Below, piece by piece: positions 33,186 through 42,025 of a stretch of 64,000 nucleotides of DNA. Source of the stretch: Paractinoplanes lichenicola (GTDB lineage Bacteria > Actinomycetota > Actinomycetes > Mycobacteriales > Micromonosporaceae); the NCBI RefSeq assembly GCF_016785085.1, contig NZ_JAENHO010000008.1, forward strand, positions 535,750-599,749, read 5' to 3'. A program made the translations under genes and the position numbers. How positions within the stretch are numbered: position 1 is the first letter of the stretch; every line of letters begins with the position of its first letter. The notes beneath the pieces were generated by a model. The model was not told the DNA's origin, made no database searches, and was given only the letters and a program-made list of their open reading frames with translations.

Positions 33186-34094
33186 GTGACCGCGCTCCTG
33201 CTGGGTGCGCTCGGGCTGACGCTGTCGCTCGTGGTGCCCGGCATTCTGGCCAACGCCCGCTGGCCCGATCGCGCGCCCGTCGGCGCCGTGGTGCTCTGGC
33301 AGTCGATCACGTTGACCGCCGTGCTGGCCGCGCTCGGGGTCGTGCTGGCCGCGCCCGAGGAGGTGACCCGGGCCGCCGGCTCGGGCAAGACGGTGGCCGA
33401 GGTCGCGGTGATCGGCGCGCTTGCCGTGGCCGCGCTGATCATCCTGCGGCTCCTGATTTCCCTGTACGGGGTGAGCCGCCGCTCGCGGGCCCGGCGCGCC
33501 CGGCACCGGCTGCTCGTCGACCTGCTCGACCGGGCCGAGCAGCACCGTGAGCTGGGGCCCGACAACCTGCGCGTGCTCGACGGCGCCCTCCCGCTGGCCT
33601 ACTGCGTGCCCGGCCGCGAGCCCCGGGTCGTGCTCAGCCACGGCGTGCTGCAGGTGCTCGACCGGGCCCAGATCGACGCCGTGCTGGCCCATGAGCAGAC
33701 CCACCTGCGGCACCGGCACGAGGTCGTCATGGAGTCGTTCACGGCCTTCTATCGTGCGGTGCCGCGGCCGTTGCGCAGCCGCAAGCCGCTCGACGCCGTG
33801 CATCTGCTGCTCGAGATGATCGCGGACGACGTCGCCCGCCGCCGGACGGGCGCCGAGCCGTTGCGGGCCGCGCTAGAGCGGCTGACCGACGCCGTCCCTC
33901 TCGCGGAGGACGTCAAGCCCGACCCGAGGGGTGACGCCCGGCGTCGCCGGCTCGACCGGCTGGCCGAGTCGCACACCCCGTCCGTCGCCCTCAACGTGGT
34001 CGCGGGGGCCGCCGCGGTCGGCCTGCTGGTGCTACCCACCGTGATCCTGGTCGTGCCCTGGCTCGATCGAGCGCTCGAAGCCTGGCCCCTGTAG
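33186..34094 (+). CDS. M56-family membrane metalloprotease (BlaR1/Rv1845c-like, without sensor domain)
   Basis: A 302-residue membrane protein. LGALGLTLSLVVPGILA and two further segments near residues 35-100 form membrane helices. The zinc motif is HEQTH, inside LAHEQTHLRHRHEVV near residue 168, and the last helix is VVAGAAAVGLLVLPTVILVV. Full BlaR1 carries a penicillin-binding sensor; this protein has none, like the mycobacterial partner of BlaI. It should cleave or trigger loss of the repressor in response to an unknown signal. The GTG at 33186 is preferred because upstream in-frame codons run through GTGACTGG-like repeats (33048-33185) that do not look coding. Confidence 0.85.
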   Translation: MTALLLGALGLTLSLVVPGILANARWPDRAPVGAVVLWQSITLTAVLAALGVVLAAPEEVTRAAGSGKTVAEVAVIGALAVAALIILRLLISLYGVSRRSRARRARHRLLVDLLDRAEQHRELGPDNLRVLDGALPLAYCVPGREPRVVLSHGVLQVLDRAQIDAVLAHEQTHLRHRHEVVMESFTAFYRAVPRPLRSRKPLDAVHLLLEMIADDVARRRTGAEPLRAALERLTDAVPLAEDVKPDPRGDARRRRLDRLAESHTPSVALNVVAGAAAVGLLVLPTVILVVPWLDRALEAWPL

Positions 34095-34126
34095 TCACTC
34101 ACCGTGTAACCCGATGTGCACACAGT

Positions 34127-34153
34127 TTGATCGCTGGTGCGGCTTTATATAAG
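34127..34153 (+). promoter_or_regulatory. Possible promoter for the riboswitch-NlpC/P60 transcript
   Basis: TTGATC (34127-34132) and TATAAG (34148-34153), separated by 15 bases in an AT-richer patch, could be -35 and -10 boxes. The spacer is shorter than ideal. A start about ten bases further would place the riboswitch in the leader. Confidence 0.35.
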
Positions 34154-34220
34154 GACATGATCGGGAGTACGGTGTTGCACGGTCCGGCAGCCCCCCATCG
34201 ACCACCCCGGTCGATCTGAC

Positions 34221-34340
34221 GGATCACCGCCTAGTCGCCACTCGTGGCGTATCGGGGACCCGAGTAGTAGGGGTGAAGCCGCTCTCGAGCGGCCGGACGT
34301 TCTTCCCGTCCGAACCCGGCAGCTAACCCGGTCGGCGGAG
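34221..34340 (+). ncRNA. Cyclic-di-AMP riboswitch (ydaO/yuaA class)
   Basis: The leader shows the conserved order of this class: ATCACCGCC, then CGGGGACCCGAGTA, then GGGGTGAAGCC, then a TTCCCGTCCGAACCCGGC segment and AGCTAACCCGGTCGGC. P1 can form between CCGCC (34227-34231) and GGCGG (34334-34338), and inner hairpins GCCGCTCTCGAGCGGC and CGGACGTTCTTCCCGTCCG are visible. In actinomycetes this class sits before cell-wall hydrolase genes and normally turns expression off when c-di-AMP binds. The start codon of the NlpC/P60 gene is 26 bases after P1. Confidence 0.92.
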
Positions 34341-34365
34341 AGGGAAGAAAGGACACCACACCAAG

Positions 34366-35343
34366 GTGCGTCGCGCCGCAGTAGTGCGCAGCCTGGTCTG
34401 CGCCGCCGCCGCGGTCGGGATCGTCTTTTCCGGACCCGCCCCCGTGCAGGCAACGCCCTCGCCGTCCTCGGTCGAGGCGCAGATCGACAAGCAGTGGAAC
34501 GAGCTCGAGCCGGTCATCGAGAAGTACAACGACGTGCACGGCACGCTGATCAAGAACAGGGCTCAGCAGAAGACGCTGACCGCCCAGTTGAAGCCGCTGC
34601 AGAAGCAGGTCGACGCCGCGATGCAGCAGGTGCGCGGGCTCGCCGTCGACGCGTACAAGCAGGGCTCGCCCAGCGCCCTCAACGCGATGCTGATCAGCGG
34701 CTCGCCGACCGGCCTGACCGACAAGCTGACGTATCTCGACCAGCTCGCCCGGCACCAGCAGGCACAGATCGCCGACGTCGCGGCCCTGCGCGACAAGCTC
34801 GCCGCGACCAAGGCCGACCTCGACGTGGTGACCAAGGAGAACGCGGCCCGCGACACCGACCTGGCCAAGCGCAAGAAGGCGATCGAAGCCAAGATCACGT
34901 CGCTGCAGAAGCTGCGGATCCAGGCGTACGGGGCCTCGGGCGCCGAGGACGGGCCGTTCAAGACGGGCCCGTGCCCGGTCGACTACACCAACGACAAGGG
35001 CGGCCGGGCGGCCCAGCGCGCCTGCGACCTGGTCGGCCTGCCCTACGTGTTCGGCTCGGCCGGCCCCAACTCGTACGACTGCTCGGGTCTGACCCAGGAG
35101 GCGTGGGCGAGCGTCGGGGTGCACCTGGACCACTACACGAAGGACCAGTGGAACCAGGGCCGGCCGGTCTCCGAGAACGAGCTGCAGCCCGGCGACCTGG
35201 TCTTCTACTACCCGGGCAGCCTGCATCACGTGGCCATCTACATCGGCGGCGGCATGGTCGTGCACGCGCCGCACACCGGCGACCACGTCCGGATGGCGAC
35301 GATCGACCGCGGCCCGATCGCGGGCTACCGCCGACCGGGCTAG
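34366..35343 (+). CDS. Secreted NlpC/P60 peptidoglycan endopeptidase
   Basis: A 325-residue exported protein. Residues 1 to about 28 are a signal peptide (RRAAVVRSLVCAAAAVGIVF, cleavage near VQA-TP). Residues about 35-180 form a long coiled coil (VEAQIDKQWNELEPVIEKYN and onwards). Residues about 205-325 are an NlpC/P60 domain with the cysteine in YDCSGLTQEAW, the histidine in GSLHHVAIYIGGGMV and the third residue in HAPHTGD. It should cut the stem peptide of peptidoglycan, as RipA-like proteins do during growth or spore germination. The GTG start follows AGGAC-like bases. A c-di-AMP riboswitch controls it and a hairpin terminator follows. Confidence 0.92.
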   Translation: MRRAAVVRSLVCAAAAVGIVFSGPAPVQATPSPSSVEAQIDKQWNELEPVIEKYNDVHGTLIKNRAQQKTLTAQLKPLQKQVDAAMQQVRGLAVDAYKQGSPSALNAMLISGSPTGLTDKLTYLDQLARHQQAQIADVAALRDKLAATKADLDVVTKENAARDTDLAKRKKAIEAKITSLQKLRIQAYGASGAEDGPFKTGPCPVDYTNDKGGRAAQRACDLVGLPYVFGSAGPNSYDCSGLTQEAWASVGVHLDHYTKDQWNQGRPVSENELQPGDLVFYYPGSLHHVAIYIGGGMVVHAPHTGDHVRMATIDRGPIAGYRRPG

Positions 35344-35366
35344 ACCGGCATCGAAACACAGGTCGG

Positions 35367-35395
35367 AGGCCGTCGGGGCAGTGTCCCGGCGGCCT
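35367..35395 (+). terminator. Hairpin terminator after the NlpC/P60 gene
   Basis: AGGCCGTCGGG (35367-35377) pairs with CCCGGCGGCCT (35385-35395) around a seven-base loop, an 11-bp stem with one G-U pair. It lies 24 bases after the stop codon. There is no U-tract, as is common in actinomycete terminators. Confidence 0.7.
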
Positions 35396-35432
35396 TCGAC
35401 GTTCTCCGGGCGCGCGGGCATAATTCCGTGTC

Positions 35433-36659
35433 ATGAGCGACTCGCCCTTGATCGACAGTCTCGCCGCGGCCGTGGAGGCCCGGCCCGACGACCTGACGCT
35501 GCGCCTGCATCTCGCCGAGCTGCTGGTCGGCGCGGGCCGGGGCGGCGAGGCGATCGGGCACGCCGCTCAGGTGCTGGCCCGCGAGCCGGGCAACGCGGCC
35601 GCGCAGAAGCTCATGACGTCGGCGCTCGGCGGCCCGCCGCCCGCCCCGGCCCCGGCCGCTCCGGTCGAGCAGCCGCCGACCGGGACCGTCGACTGGGCGG
35701 CCATGGAGCAGGATCTGGGCGACATCGTGCCGCCGCGCTTCTCCCACGAGCAGGAGCCCGTACGGGGTCACGAGGATCGCACGTTCGACATCGAGACCTC
35801 GACGATCACGCTGGCCGACGTCGGGGGCATGCAGGAGGTCAAGAAGCGGCTCGAGATCTCGTTCCTCGGGCCGCTGAAGAACCCCAAGCTCCGTACGCTG
35901 TTCGGCAAGAGCCTGCGCGGCGGCCTGCTGCTCTACGGCCCGCCCGGCTGCGGCAAGACGTTCCTGGCCCGTGCGGTGGCCGGCGAGATGGGGGCCGCGT
36001 TCATCTCCCTGTCGATCACCGACGTGCTCAACATGTGGGTCGGCAGCTCCGAGCGCAACCTGCACGACCTGTTCCAGTCGGCCCGCGGCCACGCCCCGTG
36101 CGTGCTGTTCCTCGACGAGATCGACGCGCTCGGCCACAAGCGCAGCCAGCTCAACTCGTCCTCGATGCGTACGGTGGTCAATCAGCTGCTGACCGAGCTC
36201 GACGGCGTCGACGGCAACAACGACGGCGTCTTCGTGCTGGCCGCCACCAACGCGCCGTGGGACATCGACTCCGCGCTGCGCCGCCCCGGCCGCCTCGACC
36301 GCACCCTGCTCGTGCTGCCGCCCGACAAGCCGGCCCGCGCCGCGATCCTGCAATATCACCTGCGGGACCGGCCGGTGGCCGGCGTCGACCTGGGCAAGGT
36401 GGCCGACGCGACCGACAACTACTCGGGCGCCGACCTGGCCCATGTGTGCGAGACCGCGGCCGAGTTCGCCATGCGCGACTCGATCGCCACCGGCGAGATC
36501 CGCATGATCAACCAGCAGGACATGCTGGCCGCCGCGCGCGAGGTCCGTCCGTCCACCGACGGCTGGTTCGCCACCGCCCGCAACGTCGCCATGTTCGCCA
36601 ACGAGTCCGGCGAGTACGACGACCTCGCGGCCTACCTGAAGAAGCGCAAGAACCGGTGA
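35433..36659 (+). CDS. AAA+ ATPase with N-terminal TPR-like region
   Basis: A 408-residue protein. Residues 1-65 form a TPR-like helical repeat (LTLRLHLAELLVGAGRGGEA). The AAA module is of the FtsH/Cdc48 type: VGGMQEVKKRLE linker, Walker A YGPPGCGKTF near residue 167, Walker B VLFLDEIDAL near 224 and RRPGRLDRTL near 283. A C-terminal helical lid with sensor-2 region (YSGADLAHVCETAAE) follows. There is no protease domain or membrane segment, so it is probably a remodelling or unfolding ATPase. CATAAT at 35419-35424 is a probable -10. The next gene, a TPR membrane protein, starts 25 bases after its stop and may be a partner. Confidence 0.85.
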   Translation: MSDSPLIDSLAAAVEARPDDLTLRLHLAELLVGAGRGGEAIGHAAQVLAREPGNAAAQKLMTSALGGPPPAPAPAAPVEQPPTGTVDWAAMEQDLGDIVPPRFSHEQEPVRGHEDRTFDIETSTITLADVGGMQEVKKRLEISFLGPLKNPKLRTLFGKSLRGGLLLYGPPGCGKTFLARAVAGEMGAAFISLSITDVLNMWVGSSERNLHDLFQSARGHAPCVLFLDEIDALGHKRSQLNSSSMRTVVNQLLTELDGVDGNNDGVFVLAATNAPWDIDSALRRPGRLDRTLLVLPPDKPARAAILQYHLRDRPVAGVDLGKVADATDNYSGADLAHVCETAAEFAMRDSIATGEIRMINQQDMLAAAREVRPSTDGWFATARNVAMFANESGEYDDLAAYLKKRKNR

Positions 36660-36684
36660 TCGGCCTTATGAAGCGCGCGCGCCG

Positions 36685-37851
36685 GTGACGTCGCCGCCCT
36701 CGGCCTATTGGCGGGCGCAGCGGCTGGCCGAGGTCGGGCACTACGCGGAGGCCGAGCGGATCGCCCGCGAGGGACTGGCCGAGGCGCCGTCCGACGGCTG
36801 GCTGCTCACCCTGCTGGCGTCGGTGCTGCGGCTCAAGCGTGACTACGCGGCCGCCCTGCGCGGGGCCGACGCCGCCGTCGCGGCCGCGCCCCTGCTGGCC
36901 GACGCGCACCTGGAACGGGCCGAAAATCTGATCGTCCTCGTGCGGTCCCGCGACGCCGTCGACGCGGCGGCCGAGGCGGTCCGGCTCGATCCGCAGGCCG
37001 CTTCCGGCCATTTCGTGCTGGCCCGGGCGCTGGCCGCGGCGCGTGACTTCGACCGGGCCCGGGCGGCCGCCGCGCACGGCCGGACGCTCGCCCCGCGCTC
37101 GGTCGAGGGCCTGCTCACGGTGGCCGACGTCGAGCGGGACGCCGGAAACCGGGAGCCCGCCCTGACCGCGGCGCGCGCGGCGCTGGCCATCGAGCCCGAC
37201 AACGCGTACGGGCGCTGGTTGACCGCCATGCTCGACGCCGAGCGGCTCAAGGTGCGTCGCTCGATGCGCGCGCTGCGCGAGGTGGCCCGCGACAACCCGG
37301 CCCGCGCCGACGTCGTCTCGATGACGTGGCCGATCCGGGGCGTGCTGAGCGGCCTGCGCCGGGGCCTGGCCGCGAGCGCCGGGCTGGTCTGCGTGCTGCT
37401 GCTGGTGGCGCACTGGTGGTGGACGCCGGCCGGCTTCTTCGCCCGGATCGTGTCGGCCGTGCTGGCCGCGGTGATGGCCGGCTTCGCGGCCCGGGTGCTG
37501 ATCCCGGCCGGCCGGCTGCCGTGGCGCTGCCTCGCCCTGCTGCCGCCCCTGATGCGCCGGGCCGACGTGGCCGGGCTGGCCCTGACCGCGCTCGGCATCG
37601 CGCTGCTGGGGGTGTTCGCCGCCGTGCCGTGGTGGCCGCTGCCGGTGATCGCCCTGGCCGTCACGCCGCTGCTGTGGCTGCTGGGCCTGACCGAGCTGCT
37701 GGGCGCCGGGCTCGAGGACCCGGGCAGCCGGCAGGCCCTCACCGACTGGACCGAGGAACTACGCGACTGGTGGCGCACCACGAAGAAGGACCTGCGCGAC
37801 GCCTGGAAAGACGACGAGGCCGGACCGAAGAACGGCCCGGCCCCACGCTGA
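36685..37851 (+). CDS. TPR-repeat membrane protein
   Basis: A 388-residue protein with a GTG start. Residues about 5-190 are five or six tetratricopeptide-like helical pairs (YWRAQRLAEVGHYAEAERIA; RLDPQAASGHFVLARALAAA; ALAIEPDNAYGRW). Residues about 225-350 hold four to five membrane helices, and the C-terminus is a charged cytoplasmic tail. TPRs bind other proteins, so it may anchor the AAA ATPase encoded just before it. The family is not one I can name, and the pairing rests on gene order and shared TPR-like features. Confidence 0.75.
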   Translation: MTSPPSAYWRAQRLAEVGHYAEAERIAREGLAEAPSDGWLLTLLASVLRLKRDYAAALRGADAAVAAAPLLADAHLERAENLIVLVRSRDAVDAAAEAVRLDPQAASGHFVLARALAAARDFDRARAAAAHGRTLAPRSVEGLLTVADVERDAGNREPALTAARAALAIEPDNAYGRWLTAMLDAERLKVRRSMRALREVARDNPARADVVSMTWPIRGVLSGLRRGLAASAGLVCVLLLVAHWWWTPAGFFARIVSAVLAAVMAGFAARVLIPAGRLPWRCLALLPPLMRRADVAGLALTALGIALLGVFAAVPWWPLPVIALAVTPLLWLLGLTELLGAGLEDPGSRQALTDWTEELRDWWRTTKKDLRDAWKDDEAGPKNGPAPR

Positions 37852-37891
37852 TCACCCCGAATGATTCGGCAGACCTTTCGAGTGAGTTGCG

Positions 37892-38665
37892 CTATTTGTC
37901 CGAAGAGGGGGCGGAGGGCGAAGAGGCGGAGGACGAAGAAGCGCCGACCGCTTCGGACGGGCGGCGGGCCGAGCGCGCGTAAGCCAGCATCGCGACGATC
38001 AGCGCCAGCACCCCCGCGACCAGCCCGGCGATGCCGAACACGTCCGGGTCGTCCGAGTCCTGGGCCTCGGTCGTCTCGACGGCGGCCGCGGCGGTCGGGG
38101 CGGCGGCGTTGGTGTCTGCGCCCTCGGCGCCGGCCGCGGTCAGCTTGAGCACCGGCGCGGGCGACTCGGGCTCGGTGCCGTCGGCGTTCGGCTCGTCGAT
38201 CCAGCGCACGATCGTGTTGTCCGAGTAGGTCTGCAGCGCCTTGAAGATCATGTCGCCTGACTCGGGCAGCGGGCCCATCGAGACGTCGAACTCCTGGAAC
38301 TGGCCCGGCTTGATCTCCGACCCCGCCTTGGCCGTCCACGTGATCTTCGAGACGGCCTCGGTGATCTGCGCGCCGTGCGCCTCGAGCGGCTTGTCGAGCT
38401 TGCCGACCGTGGTCGCCACGTCCCAGCCGGTGAGCGGCTTGACCGAGACCGAGGCCACCGGCTTGTCGGCGGGCAGGTTGATCTCGACCTTGGTCGTCGA
38501 CTCCTTGTCGGACTCGTTGGGCACCCGGAAGGTGACCTTGGAGTATCCGCCGCCCTCCGCGGTGCCGGGGTTCACCGAGACGTGGGCGGAGGCGGGGGCG
38601 GCCAGCGCGAGGGTGAAGCCGATGACGGTGGCGCCGACCAGAGCCGAGCGCTTGAACAGGGACAT
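37892..38665 (-). CDS. YcnI-like copper-binding membrane protein (DUF1775)
   Basis: A 257-residue secreted and anchored protein. A signal peptide (SLFKRSALVGATVIGFTLAL) is cut at ASA, leaving a mature N-terminus beginning HVSVNPGTAEGGGYSKVTF. In YcnI proteins that first histidine, with a glutamate and tryptophan, binds copper(II); GWDVATTV and WTAKAGSEI match the family beta-sandwich. A low-complexity Ala/Thr linker (residues about 170-200) leads to one membrane helix (FGIAGLVAGVLALIVAMLAY) and a Ser-rich tail. It lies 78 bases downstream of the sensor-kinase gene on the same strand, so it may be coregulated with that two-component system. Confidence 0.85.
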   Translation of the reverse strand: MSLFKRSALVGATVIGFTLALAAPASAHVSVNPGTAEGGGYSKVTFRVPNESDKESTTKVEINLPADKPVASVSVKPLTGWDVATTVGKLDKPLEAHGAQITEAVSKITWTAKAGSEIKPGQFQEFDVSMGPLPESGDMIFKALQTYSDNTIVRWIDEPNADGTEPESPAPVLKLTAAGAEGADTNAAAPTAAAAVETTEAQDSDDPDVFGIAGLVAGVLALIVAMLAYARSARRPSEAVGASSSSASSPSAPSSDK

Positions 38666-38743
38666 CCTGTCGAACCTTCCGTGGGGGACAAAGCGGCGTA
38701 CGGCATTGGTCGCTCGGCGCCGCGAAATAGTTCCCGGCGAATT

Positions 38744-40099
38744 TCAGCGCAGAGCCGGCAGCCGTACGTCGACCCGCAGCCCCGGGGCGGCATCACTCAA
38801 CGTCACAATACCCCCGTGCCGCCGGACCAGTTCGCGCACGATCGCCAGCCCCAGCCCGGAGCCGCCCGCGTCCCGTGCCCGCGCGTCGTCGAGCCTGGTG
38901 AAGCGGTCGAAGACCCGTTCCCGGTCGGCCTGCGGGATGCCCGGCCCGTCGTCGGTCACGGTGATCAGCCGATGGGTGCCGTTCTCACTCACCGTCGCCT
39001 GCACTGCCGACTTCGCGTGCCGCACCGCGTTGTCGAGCAGGTTGGCCACCACCCGGCCCAGCGCGTCGGGCTCGCCGGTCACCTCCATCGGCACCGCCGG
39101 CCGCAGATAGGTCACCCCCGGATAGCGGTCGGCCACGTCACCGACCAGCGCGCCCAGGTCGACCGAGCGGAACGGCGCCGAGATCGCCCGGCCGCCGCCC
39201 CCGTCGTCCGAGCGGGCCAGCAGCAGCAGGTCGTCGACGAGCCGGCTGAGCCGGTCGACGTCGGTCAGCAGGTCGCCGGTGAGCGCGGCCCAGTCGGTGT
39301 CGGGCAGGCGCTGCGCGACCTCGAGCTCGGTCCGCATGTTGGTCAGCGGGCTGCGCAGCTCGTGGGCGGCGTCGGCGACGAACGCCCGCTGCCGCACCCG
39401 GGCCGACTCGAGCCGGTGCAGCATGCCGTTGAGCGTGACCGCGAGCCGATGGATCTCGTCCCGCGACTCCGGCACCGGCAGGCGGCCCTCCCGGGTGCCG
39501 CCGGTGATCTCCTCGGCGCCGGCCCGCAGCGCGTCGACCGGGTGCAGCGCCGCCCCCAGGGCCCGCCACAGCACGATCGCCAGCAGGCCGATGATCAGCG
39601 GGAACGTGATCAGCAGGGCCAGCCGCAGGATGTGCACGCCCTGCCGCAGGTCGTTGGTCGAACGCGCGACCAGCACCCGCTGCGGGTCGGTGGGCGGCCC
39701 GGCCGTCAGCATGACCACGCGGGCGTCGCCCGGCAGGCCGATCCGGCTGCCCGGGATGTCGCGCACCTCGCCGTCGGCCAGCCCGCGCAGCTCGTCGTCG
39801 TGCAGCATCGGCACCAGCCGGTCGGCTCCGGCCGAGATCGCCAGCACCCGGCCGTCGGCGTCGATGACCTGCACCTGCATGGCCGGGTTGGCCTCGATCC
39901 GCTGGCTCAGCGACTTCTGGTCGATCAGGTTGACCACGCCCCGCGCCGTCTCCTGCGTCTCGGTGCTGATCGCCCGCAGCAGCGCGAAGTTGAGCACCCC
40001 GATCAGCAGCGCGCCACCGGCGGCCAGGCCGATGGTCAGCGCCAGCACCGAGACCAGCACGAGCCGGGCCCGCAGGCTGATCACGCGGGGGCGCCTCAT
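38744..40099 (-). CDS. Membrane sensor histidine kinase
   Basis: A 451-residue kinase. TM1 is residues about 12-40 (RLVLVSVLALTIGLAAGGAL), an extracellular sensing region spans about 45-150, and TM2 is about 155-178. HAMP follows, then HisKA with FVADAAHELRSPLTNM (phosphorylated histidine near residue 246), then the ATPase with NLLDNAVRHA, DDGPGIP and GSGLGLAIVRELV. All N, G1 and G2 boxes are intact. The ATG at 40099 overlaps the response-regulator stop (ATGA). The stimulus is unknown; the YcnI-like gene downstream makes copper or envelope stress one possibility. Confidence 0.92.
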   Translation of the reverse strand: MRRPRVISLRARLVLVSVLALTIGLAAGGALLIGVLNFALLRAISTETQETARGVVNLIDQKSLSQRIEANPAMQVQVIDADGRVLAISAGADRLVPMLHDDELRGLADGEVRDIPGSRIGLPGDARVVMLTAGPPTDPQRVLVARSTNDLRQGVHILRLALLITFPLIIGLLAIVLWRALGAALHPVDALRAGAEEITGGTREGRLPVPESRDEIHRLAVTLNGMLHRLESARVRQRAFVADAAHELRSPLTNMRTELEVAQRLPDTDWAALTGDLLTDVDRLSRLVDDLLLLARSDDGGGGRAISAPFRSVDLGALVGDVADRYPGVTYLRPAVPMEVTGEPDALGRVVANLLDNAVRHAKSAVQATVSENGTHRLITVTDDGPGIPQADRERVFDRFTRLDDARARDAGGSGLGLAIVRELVRRHGGIVTLSDAAPGLRVDVRLPALR

Positions 40100-40758
40100 C
40101 CAACGGCCGCCAGCCGATAGCCCGCGCCGCGCACGGTCTCGAGCCGCTCCCGGCCGATCTTGCGACGCAGATAGCCCACGTAGACCTCGACCGCGTTGGG
40201 CGCCGTCTCGACCGCCGCGTCCCACACGTGGTCGAGCAGTTCGATCTTGCTGACCACCTCGCCGGGGCGCCGGATCAGATATTCGAGCAGCGCGAACTCG
40301 CGGGCCGTGAGCGTCACCTCCGCGCCCGCCACCATGACCCGCCGCTCGGCCGGGTCGAGCTCGACGTCGCCGTGCCGCATCACGACCGGGCGCTCGTGCA
40401 CCCCGCGCCGCAGCAGCGCCCGCAACCGGGCCAGCAGCACCACGTACGAGAAAGGTTTGGTCAGATAGTCGTCGGCGCCGCAGTCCAGACCGTCGGCCTG
40501 GTCGTACTCGCCGTCCTTGGCCGACAGCATCAGCACCGGCACCCAGTTCTGCTCGGCCCGCAGCTGCCGCACCACTCGATAACCGCTCAGCCTGGGCAGC
40601 ATCACGTCCAGGATCATCGCGTCGTAGCCGCCGTGCCGGGCCATCTCGAGCCCGTCCTGACCGTCGCCCGACACATCGACCGCGAAGCCCTCGGCCTGCA
40701 GTCCACGCTGCAACGCGGCCGCGAGCCGCGCCTCGTCCTCCACCACCAGCAACCGCAC
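40096..40758 (-). CDS. OmpR-family response regulator
   Basis: A 220-residue regulator. The receiver has the acidic pocket VVEDEARL, phosphorylated Asp51 in MILDVMLPRL and the lysine in DDYLTKPFSY. The C-terminal winged helix has TAREFALLEYLIRRPGEVVS and ETAPNAVEVYVGYLRRKIG. It is the first gene of the regulator-kinase pair and is divergent from the LolA-fold gene at 40862, so the 100-base gap probably carries its binding sites. A CCCCTAGGGG palindrome lies in that gap. Confidence 0.95.
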   Translation of the reverse strand: MRLLVVEDEARLAAALQRGLQAEGFAVDVSGDGQDGLEMARHGGYDAMILDVMLPRLSGYRVVRQLRAEQNWVPVLMLSAKDGEYDQADGLDCGADDYLTKPFSYVVLLARLRALLRRGVHERPVVMRHGDVELDPAERRVMVAGAEVTLTAREFALLEYLIRRPGEVVSKIELLDHVWDAAVETAPNAVEVYVGYLRRKIGRERLETVRGAGYRLAAVG

Positions 40759-40861
40759 CTCATTACCTTTGCATGACAGGGGCCACCCCTAGGGGCCGCT
40801 CTCAGCCCGGTCACAGGGGTGGTGGCGCACTCTGGTGACAGATCAACGGGAGGTGGACATC

Positions 40862-42013
40862 GTGTCCGTGTTCAGGTCAAGGCCGGCGCTCCGGTGGCTC
40901 GTGCCGTCGGCCGCGGCGGTCGTCGTCATCGGAGGCGGCGCGGCGGCGGGAACGATCGTCGCCAGTGCCGACCCCTCGCTGCCCGAGCGCAGCGCCGCAC
41001 AACTCCTCGTCGACCTGCAGAACGCCAAGGTCGACGGGCTCAGCGGCACCATCGTGCAGAGCGCCGATCTGGGGCTGCCCAAGATCGCCGGGCTCACCGA
41101 CGGCGCGTCGAGCCAGCTGGGCCTGGCCAGTCTCGTCGCCGGCAGCAACACCGCGCGGGTCTGGTACGCCGGCGAGGACAAGGCCCGGATCGCGCTCCTG
41201 GGCACCCAGGGCGAGACCGACCTCATCCGCAACGGCCCGGACGTGTGGTTCTGGCAGTCCCAGGAGAGCGCGGCCACGCACATCAAGGTGCCGGCCGGCG
41301 CGGAGCACAAGAAGCCGGAGGCGCTGCCGTCCGGCATTCCGTCCTCGCCGCAGGAGGCCGCAGACGCGGCGCTGGCGGCGATCGACGAGAGCACCAAGGT
41401 GACGACGACCGGCGCGGCCAAGGTGGCCGACCGGGACGCGTACGAGCTGGTGCTCAGCCCCAAGGCGGAGCAGTCGCTGATCGGCCAGGTGCGCCTGGCC
41501 ATCGACGCCGAGAAGCACATCCCGCTGCGTGTGGACGTGTATGCGAAGAACGCCACCAGCCCGGCCGTCCGGGTGGCGTTCCAGCAGATCAGCTTTGACA
41601 CGCCCGACGCGCAGCAGTTCGTCTTCAACCCGCCGCCGGGCACCAAGGTGACCGAGGCGAACGCGGGCCAGCTCGAGAAGGACCTCGAGAAGTCGGCCCA
41701 GGAGCACACGCCGGCCGAGATCGAGAAGGCCAAGGAGCAGGCGAAGGCGGCTCAGGGCGGCGAGGGCCCGACGGTGATCGGCGAGGGATGGGCGTCCGTC
41801 GTGACGGCCAAGCTGCCGAAGACCGACGCCGAGGGCGCGCAGGCCGGCCAGGCCGAGAGCCTGCTGGGCGCGCTGCCCGAGGTGAGCGGCACGTGGGGCA
41901 AGGGCCGGCTCTTCTCCGGCTCGCTGTTCAGCGTCCTGCTGACCGACGACGGCCGGGTCTTCGCGGGCGCTGTCGCCCCGGAGACGCTCTACCAGGCGGC
42001 CGCCAAGAAGTAA
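40862..42013 (+). CDS. LolA/RseB-fold exported protein (DUF2092-like)
   Basis: A 383-residue protein with an N-terminal membrane anchor or signal (WLVPSAAAVVVIGGGAAAGTI). A beta-rich domain follows that resembles the LolA/LppX/RseB fold used for lipid or lipoprotein binding (SAAQLLVDLQNAKVDGLSGT; DVWFWQSQESAATHIK; AYELVLSPKAEQ; VRVAFQQISFDTPDAQQFVF). The C-terminus holds a charged Lys/Glu helix and a short globular end. GTG at 40862 was chosen over GTG at 40835 because GGGAGG precedes it at proper spacing. It is divergent from the response-regulator gene, which suggests an envelope-stress circuit. Confidence 0.75.
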   Translation: MSVFRSRPALRWLVPSAAAVVVIGGGAAAGTIVASADPSLPERSAAQLLVDLQNAKVDGLSGTIVQSADLGLPKIAGLTDGASSQLGLASLVAGSNTARVWYAGEDKARIALLGTQGETDLIRNGPDVWFWQSQESAATHIKVPAGAEHKKPEALPSGIPSSPQEAADAALAAIDESTKVTTTGAAKVADRDAYELVLSPKAEQSLIGQVRLAIDAEKHIPLRVDVYAKNATSPAVRVAFQQISFDTPDAQQFVFNPPPGTKVTEANAGQLEKDLEKSAQEHTPAEIEKAKEQAKAAQGGEGPTVIGEGWASVVTAKLPKTDAEGAQAGQAESLLGALPEVSGTWGKGRLFSGSLFSVLLTDDGRVFAGAVAPETLYQAAAKK

Positions 42014-42025
42014 CCGGTCCCCAAT

